A stretch of DNA of 21,350 nt from a virus: IMG/VR virus record IMGVR_UViG_3300017782_000273, positions 1-21,350 of that record; one strand, given 5' to 3'. Below the pieces are notes generated by a model, which saw nothing but the letters and a program-made list of their open reading frames with translations, did no database searches and was not told where the DNA came from. Made by a program: the position numbers and the translations under genes. Of this stretch, positions 12,872 to 20,252 are shown one piece after another; the first letter of the stretch is position 1; each line of letters opens with the position of its first letter.

Positions 12872-15450
12872 GCAGTAGCTGGTTGTTTTTGTGTTAGACT
12901 TGCTTTTACTTTATCTTGTATACCCGCATCACTAATTTGTTTAGCTAGTGTAGGTAAATCTACTTTCATACCACTTGCAAGATCTCCACCGCTACCTGCT
13001 TTAGCTGGTTGCGATAGTTGTTGTTTAACAGCGTCAGCAACACCGGCCTTTTGTATATCGCCTGCTAATGATTTTACATCAACTGGTTTACCTGGAGTAG
13101 CACCTGCACCTGCTTTAGCACCACCTGGTACTATAGGTTTCTTATTTGCATGAGCTCCGCCTACTGCGGCTCCGCCAGCACCTGGTTTACCTAGTGTAGC
13201 ATCTTTTTCAGGCTCTATTGGCTTGCCTGTTTTGTCGTCTTTGCCGTCTTTGTTAGCATCAACTGGTTTAGTAATTGGCTTGCCTGTTTTGTCGTCTTTG
13301 CCGTCTTTGTTAGCATCAACTGGTTCTGCTTCTGCCCCAGCTTTGGGATCTGTACCAGCACTTGCTCCGGCATCATCTCCCGTATCAGCTTGAGGTCTTG
13401 CTAACTTAATGTTTGACTGTGTTCCAACTGTGCCAATGGCTTCATCGTCCATACCAGCATCACTTAAAATATTAATAATACTTCCTGTGTCTGTTGGCTT
13501 GCCTGCTTTGTTCCACGCCTTCATTAATTTTTCTTTTGTAACTTTGTTTCCAAGTTGTTTACCTTGATTCTTAATACCTGCGGCAGTTTTGCTTATGCCA
13601 CCTGCAACAGCGGCTCCGGCTTTGTCCATGCCTTTACCAACTTGGGTCATTCCTTTTTGTGTAAGGCTACCTGCTTTTTTAACGCCAGCCATTGCCGCCG
13701 CCTTCATTTTGTCTAGTGCAGGTCCTTCGTTCATTGTTTCTTCTAAGTACTCAACGTACTCGTAAATCATTTCGTTGTGTCGTTCTATTGACTCTTCTTT
13801 TTTCTCAGGCTCTACAAATTCTGATTTTGCTAATGCACCACCTAGTGCAACTGCCGCCGCGGCTTTTACAATGTTGGCCGCTGTATCGTTAACTGCTGTT
13901 TCCATTGAACCCGAAACTGTTCCTTTGAATATTTGATCATATAATTCTTCTCTTACATCATCTGGTAAAGCTTCAAGAGCCTTGTCTAGATTTTCTGTAA
14001 ATGGATTAGGATTTACAAACACATTTTTCATTTGGTAAACAGCATTTCCGTCTGCGTCTACACCTTCAATTGATACGTCTACTATTCCAGTGTATTCAGT
14101 TCCGTCTGGTAGTGTTTTACTAACTGTTGATTTAAATACCTCTCCAACTTTAATTTCGTCTGGTACACCATCAACCTGTAGGCTGTCTCCAACCTCTATA
14201 GAAGTTGACGCTGATATACGTGTGTTTAAGAATTCTTTTTGGTCTAATGCTCTGTTAAATCCTTGTGCATTTTGTAATGCTTCAATGTCTTCTTCTGACA
14301 AACCAGCATCTAATAATTTTTGTGTGTTTTCAGTAATCCATGCGTTGTCTGGAAAGTCTGCTGAATTTATTCCTGCGTCATTAAGTTGTTCTGCATCAAG
14401 CTCGGCAACAACTTCTGTATCTGATACTGTACTACCTGCGTCTTGGTTTGATGTGGTTGTAGTCTTATCTATGTTAACATCTGTACCTTTGATATCAAAC
14501 TCGCCTTGTATTGCATCAACAGAATCATTTACTGATGCACCACCTATTTCACGTATCTTATCATTTACCTGGTCAAGCTGTCCTTGTAAAACTTCTTCTG
14601 CATCAGCATCTAGGTTACCTCGTGCTAATAATTCTTCCATGGCACTTCTTGACTGTATGATCTCTTTGGCCGATTCAGCAGTTAGATCTTCCATGCTTGT
14701 AGCACTCATTCCGTCTAGTTTTGTAATATCAATTTCGCCTGATGCATCATTAATAAATGTGTTTGTAATCTCTGGCGGTAATAATTCACCAATTTGATCA
14801 CCAATAGCACCAGCCACCGCACCAAGTGCCGCGCCTTTAACACCTTTACCAACTGCTGTTGAAAGTTTATCACCTTTAAGTGTGTTACTTGCTAGTTTTA
14901 AAAAGAAACCAATTGCCGCACCACTTACAATACCTCCACTTGCAAACGCAAGTACTGAAGTCATTGCACCAATGATAAATGCCGCCTTGGCCGGATTGCC
15001 TTTTGCAAACTCTCCGTAACCATCGACCATTGTAAGTATCTTCTGGCCTGCTGGATTACCTTGTAGTTTCTTTTTTAATTGTGCTTTTAGTTTTTCAAAC
15101 TGTGCATCAAAGTTTTTAATTGGTCCACTTTGTTGTGCCGCATCGGCTAGTTTGTTAATTTGGTCTGTAAGTTTTTTAGCTTGGTCACCTACTACTTGTC
15201 CTGCCTTACCTAATGCAGTTTTGTTGTTGCCTGAATCTATTGCAACTTGTTCTGCATCACTAAAGATTTTATCAATCTGTTTAGGATCAAGATCAGCTTC
15301 TAATAATTTATTAAGTCCTTCTACTAAAGGCCAAACATCTCTTTCCCACTTACCAACATATATGCGTTGTGCTTCGTTAAGGTCTTGCCAACCTTCTGCT
15401 AGTATCTGTTCTGATTTTAAATTGTAGTGTGTAACTTCGCCTAGTTTCAT
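12868..15450 (-). CDS. Large low-complexity virion protein, probably internal to the head
   Basis: The 860-residue product starts MKLGEVTHYNLKSEQILAEG. This resembles T4 capsid-targeting sequences (MKTYQEFIAE in internal protein I), with LAE at 17-19 as a possible gp21 cleavage site. Residues ~160-225 form a glycine-rich, alternately hydrophobic region like glycine-zipper membrane segments. A helical and beta-rich middle follows, then an Ala/Gly/Pro/Lys-rich C-terminal third with two identical Asp-rich units (711-726 and 730-745). Two degenerate ~27-residue units (790-816, 830-857; V-D-x-x-S/T-L-A..I..AG) end the protein. AAGGA precedes the ATG. It follows the 184-residue gene after 10 bases. 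Ejection with the DNA is an attractive inference; the family is not recognised. Confidence 0.75.
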   Translation of the reverse strand: MKLGEVTHYNLKSEQILAEGWQDLNEAQRIYVGKWERDVWPLVEGLNKLLEADLDPKQIDKIFSDAEQVAIDSGNNKTALGKAGQVVGDQAKKLTDQINKLADAAQQSGPIKNFDAQFEKLKAQLKKKLQGNPAGQKILTMVDGYGEFAKGNPAKAAFIIGAMTSVLAFASGGIVSGAAIGFFLKLASNTLKGDKLSTAVGKGVKGAALGAVAGAIGDQIGELLPPEITNTFINDASGEIDITKLDGMSATSMEDLTAESAKEIIQSRSAMEELLARGNLDADAEEVLQGQLDQVNDKIREIGGASVNDSVDAIQGEFDIKGTDVNIDKTTTTSNQDAGSTVSDTEVVAELDAEQLNDAGINSADFPDNAWITENTQKLLDAGLSEEDIEALQNAQGFNRALDQKEFLNTRISASTSIEVGDSLQVDGVPDEIKVGEVFKSTVSKTLPDGTEYTGIVDVSIEGVDADGNAVYQMKNVFVNPNPFTENLDKALEALPDDVREELYDQIFKGTVSGSMETAVNDTAANIVKAAAAVALGGALAKSEFVEPEKKEESIERHNEMIYEYVEYLEETMNEGPALDKMKAAAMAGVKKAGSLTQKGMTQVGKGMDKAGAAVAGGISKTAAGIKNQGKQLGNKVTKEKLMKAWNKAGKPTDTGSIINILSDAGMDDEAIGTVGTQSNIKLARPQADTGDDAGASAGTDPKAGAEAEPVDANKDGKDDKTGKPITKPVDANKDGKDDKTGKPIEPEKDATLGKPGAGGAAVGGAHANKKPIVPGGAKAGAGATPGKPVDVKSLAGDIQKAGVADAVKQQLSQPAKAGSGGDLASGMKVDLPTLAKQISDAGIQDKVKASLTQKQPATA
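13217..13325 (-). repeat. Tandem 57-bp repeat encoding a DxNxDGxDD calcium-loop-like unit
   Basis: Two copies of a 52-base identical segment (13217-13268 and 13274-13325) recur with a 57-base period. In frame they encode VDANKDGKDDKTGKPI twice, separated by three residues. The D-x-N-x-D-G-x-D-D pattern is that of EF-hand-like or thrombospondin type 3 calcium loops. Perfect DNA identity suggests a recent duplication. Confidence 0.9.
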
Positions 15451-15460
15451 TTTGCTGTCC

Positions 15461-16015
15461 TTACAATAGTGCCGCTAGTTCTTTTTTACCATTAGCATCT
15501 AAGCTATCAATAGCTTTTTGAATGTTAGCTGGTATGCCACCTGCACCTGCTTGTCCACCTGCTGGTGCGCCAGCACCACCGGCACCCGGTTTCGGTGCGT
15601 TAGGATCTCCAGGGGATCCTGGTTCTGTTCCTGCGGCCGCTTGTCCATCTGCAGAATTAAAACTATCTTGTGAAGTTTTCTGTAAGATGTCATCAACCTG
15701 TTTAGGTGTTAGCTGTCCTTGTAGACCTTTTAATCTGTTTAATGGTAATCCTTGTTTCTTCATAAAGTTAGATACTTGATCAACTGTTGGTTGTTTAGGG
15801 TTACCACCTGTTTGACCCATAAATCCTCTGTATTGTACAAACAATTCCTTGGCTTTTGCGTTCGCATCGTTTTTACCTGTCATTCCTGCGGCGGTGCCTT
15901 TGGCACCTACGGCGCCAGCCACTTTTGCACCTACTTTACGTGCAACGTTCCCCAAGACATTACCACCGGGAGCTTCATTAAACGTGTTTTCGCTTGTTAT
16001 TTGCGTTATTTTCAT
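15461..16015 (-). CDS. Small Ala/Gly/Pro-rich virion-type protein
   Basis: The start is the ATG at 16015, which has AGGAG 8 bases upstream. The in-frame ATG at 16048 lies inside the late promoter, so it cannot be used by that transcript. The 184-residue product begins MKITQITSENTFNEAPGG, again like a capsid-targeting peptide. An Ala/Gly/Lys-rich segment (~25-45), a compact helical domain (~50-110, including 'LTPKQVDDILQKTSQ') and a Pro/Gly/Ala linker follow. The final helix is 'IPANIQKAIDSLDANGKKELAALL'. It is cotranscribed with the 860-residue gene, and both have similar N-termini and linkers. I infer that both go into the head. The family is not recognised. Confidence 0.72.
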   Translation of the reverse strand: MKITQITSENTFNEAPGGNVLGNVARKVGAKVAGAVGAKGTAAGMTGKNDANAKAKELFVQYRGFMGQTGGNPKQPTVDQVSNFMKKQGLPLNRLKGLQGQLTPKQVDDILQKTSQDSFNSADGQAAAGTEPGSPGDPNAPKPGAGGAGAPAGGQAGAGGIPANIQKAIDSLDANGKKELAALL

Positions 16016-16037
16016 GGTTTGCTCTCCTGTTACTTTA

Positions 16038-16045
16038 TATTTATA
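16038..16045 (-). promoter_or_regulatory. Late promoter with exact T4 consensus (TATAAATA)
   Basis: The minus strand reads TATAAATA, a perfect gp55-dependent late -10 box. The predicted start near 16032 leaves a 17-base leader that contains the AGGAG of the gene starting at 16015. This fixes that start codon. Confidence 0.82.
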
Positions 16046-16066
16046 CATAATTCATCTCGTAGACCT

Positions 16067-16074
16067 CTTAAATA
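16067..16074 (+). promoter_or_regulatory. Weak candidate late promoter (CTTAAATA) before the 64-residue gene
   Basis: CTTAAATA ends six bases before the ATG at 16081, which has no Shine-Dalgarno sequence. If functional, the transcript would begin one base before the ATG and be nearly leaderless. The octamer has two mismatches to TATAAATA. Confidence 0.35.
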
Positions 16075-16080
16075 TCTTAT

Positions 16081-16275
16081 ATGCCTCAAACAAGATATAA
16101 TGTTATTGAGTGTAACACCAAAGAGGTTGTGACTCAGTGCAGTGATGAGTATGAAGCAGATTCAACTGTTGCACAGTTAGTGGATGTAAACCCTAACAAG
16201 CAATACGAAGTTGTAGCTGTCGAAGTGTATGATAGTGATGCGTTCCGTTATGGACGTGATCCTGAATTACACTAG
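16081..16275 (+). CDS. Small acidic protein, function unknown
   Basis: The 64-residue product has alternating beta-like and helical segments ('YNVIECNTKEVVTQCSDEYEAD', 'NPNKQYEVVAVEVY') and ends GRDPELH. Such a pattern (a short beta hairpin, one helix, a third strand) looks like a genuine small folded domain. I do not recognise it. It is divergent from the 184-residue gene and is followed nine bases later by a terminator-like hairpin. Its 3' part overlaps a long open frame on the other strand (16196-16450), which is less credible because that frame has no start codon. Confidence 0.65.
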   Translation: MPQTRYNVIECNTKEVVTQCSDEYEADSTVAQLVDVNPNKQYEVVAVEVYDSDAFRYGRDPELH

Positions 16276-16450
16276 TGTCTAGTAGATGAGCAAACAGCTC
16301 ATCTGTGTTTTCGCTATGCTCAAACACTTTTTTCTTAATATGATTAATATAAGTGCGAAGCACTTTTGCATCATGTAGATAGTTGAGCCATACTTCGCCC
16401 GTCTCCGGACGAAGTCGATAATAGCCATCATGTGAGATAAGCGTACCATC
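16196..16450 (-). pseudogene. 85-codon open frame without a start codon (possible gene remnant or exon)
   Basis: On the minus strand a frame is open from just after a TAA at 16451 to a TAG at 16195-16193. Its first 60 residues are protein-like (for example DGYYRLRPETGEVWLNYLHD, then 'YINHIKKKVFEH'), with balanced charged and aromatic residues. There is no ATG; the first GTG is codon 30. An ATG in a neighbouring frame lies at its beginning (16449). It could be a decayed gene, a frameshifted gene, or chance. It overlaps a 10-bp GNRA-capped hairpin, which favours an RNA explanation for part of it. Confidence 0.25.
16284..16312 (+). terminator. Hairpin after the 64-residue gene, terminator-like
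   Basis: A perfect 8-bp stem, AGATGAGC / GCTCATCT with an AAACA loop, spans 16284-16304 and is followed by GTGTTTTC. The T-run is short (four), so termination on the plus strand may be partial. The stem would form equally in a minus-strand RNA. Confidence 0.55.
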
Positions 16451-16474
16451 TTAACAAAGTAGATTACATATAAT

Positions 16475-16552
16475 ATGTACGGAGGCGGAAACTCGCCAAC
16501 CCCCTACTACAGCCTTCGCAATAGTCTCGGAACACTAATATACCCCTGTTAA
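16475..16552 (+). CDS. Possible 25-residue microprotein
   Basis: An ATG opens a short frame encoding MYGGGNSPTPYYSLRNSLGT and five more residues to TAA. The sequence has a balanced, non-random look and the local base composition is more GC-rich than the surroundings. There is no Shine-Dalgarno box, and the frame lies in the inverted-repeat-rich region, so it may be a by-product of RNA structure. Confidence 0.35.
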   Translation: MYGGGNSPTPYYSLRNSLGTLIYPC

Positions 16553-16603
16553 GCAAAGTATATTAACGTTGTGGTTGCTTTTTCTCAGAGCCACGATCTT
16601 TTA

Positions 16604-16720
16604 ATGCCTACGTTAGCATCAAGCCGTGCAACGTACCAGTATCCAGTCACAGATCGATGTGACCTCAAGGTAAGTCGAGCTACCCCGACCAAACAATGTT
16701 GCTATATAGATGAAATTTAA
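16604..16720 (+). CDS. Possible 38-residue microprotein
   Basis: A frame begins MPTLASSRATYQYPVTDRCD and ends CCYIDEI with three Cys residues. It is on the same strand as the 25-residue frame and 51 bases after it. No ribosome binding site is evident. It is convergent with the GIY-YIG gene. The Cys content could indicate metal binding, but coding status is uncertain. Confidence 0.3.
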   Translation: MPTLASSRATYQYPVTDRCDLKVSRATPTKQCCYIDEI

Positions 16721-16773
16721 TTTGCCTACACAGTATATTAGTGTACAGTAATTTTTGTTGTTGTAAAAGTGGC

Positions 16774-17196
16774 TTATTTGCCTTTTAGGCCTTCACGCAG
16801 TATCTTAGATCCACCTACCCTAACGTTTATAATGCCGTTGTAGTAGTCATCTGTTTCTAATACCCTACGTTCAAACTGTTCTCTTGCCTCTAAGTAACTT
16901 GCTATGCCTCTTGATTCACAGTAATATAGTATTTCTCTTGTAAACTTGTCTTCGCCTAATTGTTGTACGTCCTGTTGTAGGTGATCTGATGAACCCCAAT
17001 AGTCCTTCCAGTCACTTTCAACTTTACTTCTACGTTTATTCTTCTTACCTTTAAGAGGTGGTCTTGTTTTTTTAAACTTTGCTAGTTTCTTACCTATGTA
17101 TTTTCTATTGTTGGTTGTGTTCGTGATTAGATACACGAATGCTTCACAATCCTCTGGTAATGTTTCTATTGATTTGCCCTTATATGTCCATTGCAT
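16774..17196 (-). CDS. GIY-YIG-like nuclease
   Basis: The 140-residue protein has the two motif halves FVYLI (20-24) and KYIGKK (32-37), matching the GIY-YIG fold with a V-Y variant in the first half. A basic linker (36-58) leads to 'DWKDYWGSS' (62-70). A helix 'EDKFTREILYYC' follows, and a candidate metal-binding Glu at 103 or 106 lies in YLEAREQFE. The fold cuts DNA in homing endonucleases (T4 Seg family) and repair enzymes. It has no recognisable DNA-binding tail, being only the catalytic module. It is the last gene of the gp47-gp46 operon, 8 bases after the 70-residue gene, so a role in phage recombination is as likely as homing. Confidence 0.75.
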   Translation of the reverse strand: MQWTYKGKSIETLPEDCEAFVYLITNTTNNRKYIGKKLAKFKKTRPPLKGKKNKRRSKVESDWKDYWGSSDHLQQDVQQLGEDKFTREILYYCESRGIASYLEAREQFERRVLETDDYYNGIINVRVGGSKILREGLKGK

Positions 17197-17204
17197 ATTG
17201 ATAC

Positions 17205-17417
17205 TTACTCAGTATCACTGCTAGACGTTTCTTTTTTGGCTTTGTACTCTTCTATGATCTCAACTCTACGGTCGCTACACAGTCTACGTATCTCACTTAA
17301 CCATTTTCTTGCCGATCTTTTGGTACGTTCGCTCTTGCGTATTTCCCATGCTTCGTTGGCCTTGTAATATTCCAAATATGCTTTGGTTAGTTTATCGTGT
17401 GTATCGTCGTTGATCAT
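17205..17417 (-). CDS. Small basic protein coupled to gp46, function unknown
   Basis: The 70-residue product is helical and highly charged (Lys/Arg/Glu), with 'RKSERTKRSARKWLSEIRRL' in the middle and a Ser-rich acidic end. Its ATG overlaps the TGA of gp46 (ATGA), a hallmark of translational coupling. It may bind nucleic acid or regulate the gp46/gp47 nuclease, but this is guesswork from location and charge. Confidence 0.7.
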   Translation of the reverse strand: MINDDTHDKLTKAYLEYYKANEAWEIRKSERTKRSARKWLSEIRRLCSDRRVEIIEEYKAKKETSSSDTE

Positions 17418-19186
17418 TGCATTATTTCAACATCATTGTCATATGACGTAAATCCGTTTTCTTTAATAACTTTTAGTACGTTAGTTACACGACCAGCAAG
17501 TTCTTCCTTGTGCGATATAAGGTAAATGTTCTTCTGACGTTCTCTACCCATCTTCTTAAGAACACTCATACTGTTTTCAACACCATTTGCATCCATACCG
17601 CTATCAACCAACTCATCAATAAACAATAAGTTGATGTTTTGATATAAACTTTCCCACACATCACGGAATGCCCAACTCATACCAAGTATAAGTCTATTAC
17701 GTTCACCTCTACTTAGGTTATCAAAGTCTAGATCCTGTCCTAGTTGTGTTATTTCAACACTTAGATCGTTCTTAAACACCACTGTATGCGGAAGTCCTAG
17801 CTTGTCTAAGTAGTATGTAAGTCTGTTGTTTAGGTATGCTAAATTCTGGTCTATAATCTTCTTACGTATAAAGCTGTCTTTGTTTGTTAACAGTTTGTAT
17901 AAGAAGTCCATGTGGTCTTTTGTGCTATTAAGATCGTTTACGGTATCCCAATTAACTTCTTGTATTGCAGTTTTCTCTAAATCATCAATCTGTTCTTGAT
18001 ATGGATCTAGTTCATCTGTCTTATCTTGTAAGCTCTTTGTTAAACTATCAACGTTACCTCTGTGTTGGTATGCTTCTTTGGCAGTTTCATAGAATGTATT
18101 AGGTTTAGAGTCAAGGTCACCAACCTCTTCGATCAGCTTTTCTACCTTTTGTAGTTTGTCTGCCATGCTAGTTTGATAAACATGAGCATCACCATAATCC
18201 TTTTGTAACTTGTCTTTCATTTCTTCAAGTTTGTCGTCATGTAGTTCTTGACCACAAGCATAACACTTGGCACTTTCTAGATCATCCAAGTCCTTACCAA
18301 GTTTGTTTACATTGTTATCAGCTTGTTCCAATGCACGTTCAACTGTTGACTTTTCTTTTTTAAGGTTGTTAAGATGTTTTGTGCTTTCTTCCCACGTTTT
18401 TAGTTTTTCGTGATCTTCTAGTTCATTGTCGATGTCTAGTTGTTCTAGTTCTTTAATTGCTTTTGCAAGTTTATCACAGTCTTGTTTGTTTTGTGCAATC
18501 CAAGCCTTGCGTCTGCTGTGTAAACGTTCAATGTTTTCTTTAATCTTTTCATTACTGCTTGTTACTGCTGATATCCTAGCATTTTCTTCAGTAAGTTTAT
18601 CTCTAGTAATACGTGTTTGTTCTCGTAACAAGTCTGCCTTCTCAGAAAGTATTGTAATACCAAGTAACTGTTCTATAATAGCACGTTGGTCATTGTTTTT
18701 CAGTGCTAAGAAGGGCTCTGTGTAAGTATTAAGTGCCACAATATGCTTAAACATATCATGACTCATACCTAGCAGTTCATTTATGTCTTGTTGTGTTTTA
18801 CGACTATCACCTTGTGACTGATCTGTAAGCTCTTGTTCTTCATTATTAATAAAGAACTTCATAGTGTTAGGCTTACGGCCTCTTTCAACTTTATATTCCT
18901 TGCCGTCTTTGTCAAATGTTAGTGTAACCAACATTCCTTTATTGTTAGTTTTGTTAACTAGGTTATCTTTTCTAATGTTCGTTAGTGCTTGGCCGTACAG
19001 AGCATAAGACAATGCGTTGATTATTGTAGTTTTACCTGTACCGTTACGTGAACCAGAATCGTCACCTCCTTGATCTAAGTTTTCACCAAGCACTAACGTT
19101 AGTTGTTGTTTGTTAAAGTCGACTGCCTGTGTAGTATTACCCACACTCATAAAGTTTTTTACTGTAATGCTTTTTATCTTAATCAT
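17414..19186 (-). CDS. 46: Recombination endonuclease subunit gp46 (Rad50/SbcC-like ATPase)
   Basis: This 590-residue protein is the ATPase subunit of the phage Mre11-Rad50 complex, which resects DNA ends for recombination-dependent replication and for host DNA breakdown. Walker A is GSRNGTGKT (45-53), preceded by the gp46-type 'GENLDQGG'. Two coiled-coil arms flank a zinc hook CYAC at 308-311. The ABC signature is LSRGE (491-495), Walker B is LLFIDE (520-525), and the switch His lies in ISH (557-559). Length is close to T4 gp46 (560). Its ATG lies 8 bases inside the end of gp47, giving tight coupling. No key residue is missing, so it should be functional. Confidence 0.97.
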   Translation of the reverse strand: MIKIKSITVKNFMSVGNTTQAVDFNKQQLTLVLGENLDQGGDDSGSRNGTGKTTIINALSYALYGQALTNIRKDNLVNKTNNKGMLVTLTFDKDGKEYKVERGRKPNTMKFFINNEEQELTDQSQGDSRKTQQDINELLGMSHDMFKHIVALNTYTEPFLALKNNDQRAIIEQLLGITILSEKADLLREQTRITRDKLTEENARISAVTSSNEKIKENIERLHSRRKAWIAQNKQDCDKLAKAIKELEQLDIDNELEDHEKLKTWEESTKHLNNLKKEKSTVERALEQADNNVNKLGKDLDDLESAKCYACGQELHDDKLEEMKDKLQKDYGDAHVYQTSMADKLQKVEKLIEEVGDLDSKPNTFYETAKEAYQHRGNVDSLTKSLQDKTDELDPYQEQIDDLEKTAIQEVNWDTVNDLNSTKDHMDFLYKLLTNKDSFIRKKIIDQNLAYLNNRLTYYLDKLGLPHTVVFKNDLSVEITQLGQDLDFDNLSRGERNRLILGMSWAFRDVWESLYQNINLLFIDELVDSGMDANGVENSMSVLKKMGRERQKNIYLISHKEELAGRVTNVLKVIKENGFTSYDNDVEIMQ

Positions 19187-20195
19187 CTTTGTTCAAATCT
19201 CTATATATGCTCAGTAGTTTTGCTTTGTCAAAGCTGTCTGAGTCTATTGCTTCAATCTCTTTTGCGACAATTTCGTCCACACTTTCAAACTTTGTGATAT
19301 CAATGTCTGAATTTATTTCATCATCTTGTGTATTAGGTATAAGACTAATTTCTCTACAGTCATAATCCTTCATAAATGTTTCTTTAATGAAGTTTGCTTC
19401 TTCATAACTAATAGGCAAGTCTAATGTAACACGTAGATACATTTTACTTTTTATAAGTGTGTCTTTCTCATCTAATAATCTTGAAAGTTTTACTGTTCTA
19501 TACTTCGGACAGTTCCACCAGTTGATATATTGTGGTTCACCACCAGCTTCAAGTATCATCATACCACGTTCATCATCCCAAGCATCTGCGTAATTGTGAG
19601 GAAGAGCATTACCTATATAATGAACTGGACCTTTTACTTGGCGTTTATGGAAGTGACCACTGAATACATAGTCTTGGTTCTTAAAATGATCTGCTTGTAG
19701 TTCTCCTGTGTCAGGCATCTGTACCATAGCATTCATATAAAAGTTTGGAAGTTCAAAGTGACCAAATATGTATTTGCTTTTTATCTTAGGAATCTTTTTC
19801 CATTCATCACCAACCAACCAAGGTATAAGTGTAGTATCACCTTCGGTCATCATTTCGTTGACCATTGTAATACCCGGTATGTGTCTACCGAAGTCAATTG
19901 AATTAATATCTCTTTTGTCTTTGTAATATAGATCGTGGTTACCAGGAAAGAAATAAAACTTTTCAAAAGCCTTTCCTAGTTTCTCAAGGCTTCTAATAGT
20001 TGCGTCCATTGTAGTAATGTTCAAACTATTTCTATTATGATGCCAATCACCACAAAAGATTCCGGTCTCACAACCGTTTTCTTTCGCCTGCTCTATATAC
20101 CAATCAATGAATTCTTCACAATCATCATTATGGATCTTAGAGTTACTCTTTAATCCAAAATGGATATCTGTAAATACTGCTACTTTCTTAAACAA
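19179..20195 (-). CDS. 47: Recombination endonuclease subunit gp47 (Mre11/SbcD-like, TTG start)
   Basis: This 338-residue protein is the nuclease partner of gp46. The metallophosphoesterase motifs are in order: FTDIHFG (Asp10, His12), FCGDWHHNR (Asp50), GNHD (85-88), GHFE (145-148) and GHFH (180-183). T4 gp47 has 339 residues. The start codon is TTG, with GAGG 7 bases upstream; motif I begins eight residues later, so no internal start is possible and no upstream ATG is seen. It overlaps gp46 by 8 bases. It is expressed from a sigma70-like promoter at 20222-20250, not from a late box. Confidence 0.97.
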   Translation of the reverse strand: MFKKVAVFTDIHFGLKSNSKIHNDDCEEFIDWYIEQAKENGCETGIFCGDWHHNRNSLNITTMDATIRSLEKLGKAFEKFYFFPGNHDLYYKDKRDINSIDFGRHIPGITMVNEMMTEGDTTLIPWLVGDEWKKIPKIKSKYIFGHFELPNFYMNAMVQMPDTGELQADHFKNQDYVFSGHFHKRQVKGPVHYIGNALPHNYADAWDDERGMMILEAGGEPQYINWWNCPKYRTVKLSRLLDEKDTLIKSKMYLRVTLDLPISYEEANFIKETFMKDYDCREISLIPNTQDDEINSDIDITKFESVDEIVAKEIEAIDSDSFDKAKLLSIYRDLNKDD

Positions 20196-20221
20196 ACCTA
20201 ATCCTCACCGTTAATATTACT

Positions 20222-20250
20222 ATTGTACACGAAAAACGTGCATAAGTCAA
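20222..20250 (-). promoter_or_regulatory. Sigma70-type promoter of the gp47-gp46 operon, with inverted repeat in the spacer
   Basis: On the minus strand, TTGACT (20250-20245) and TACAAT (20227-20222) are separated by exactly 17 bases. The spacer contains CACG-TTTTT-CGTG, a 4-bp inverted repeat that could be an operator. The -35 box begins three bases after the gp55 stop codon. This is an early-type promoter read by unmodified host polymerase. Confidence 0.82.
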
Positions 20251-20252
20251 CA

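Larger units (their letters stand above)
16351..16744. other. Gene-poor region dense in inverted repeats, possible structured RNA
   Basis: Between the 64-residue gene and the GIY-YIG gene I see many perfect or near-perfect stems. They are AAGTGC/GCACTT (16351-16365); a 10-bp stem with tetraloop (16392-16415), fully paired only on the minus strand where the loop is GAGA; TACATA/TATGTA (16465-16479); GGCG/CGCC (16484-16497); TAATATAC/GTATATTA (16536-16565); a bulged 9-bp stem (16609-16635); and GTCACA/TGTGAC (16646-16663). Loop bases 16547-16553 also match 16450-16456 perfectly, and 16532-16543 is the exact inverse of 16733-16744. No tRNA, tmRNA or intron core could be recognised. Confidence 0.5.

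Noticed and set aside
16522-16528. Group I intron R-like element (GAGACTA on the minus strand)
   Set aside because: The surrounding bases resemble the R segment of group I introns, but I found no matching TAGTC-type partner at a suitable distance and no P4-P6 core or plausible exon pair.
16540-16600. tmRNA with a short tag frame on the minus strand (GCA...GCT TAA)
   Set aside because: A nine-codon frame ending FA-stop is present, but there is no tRNA-like T-arm with TTC, no acceptor stem and no CCA end nearby.
16774-17196. GIY-YIG gene as evidence of a homing intron next to the structured region
   Set aside because: It is free-standing, in operon with gp46/gp47, and no intron core was found, so the link is not supported.
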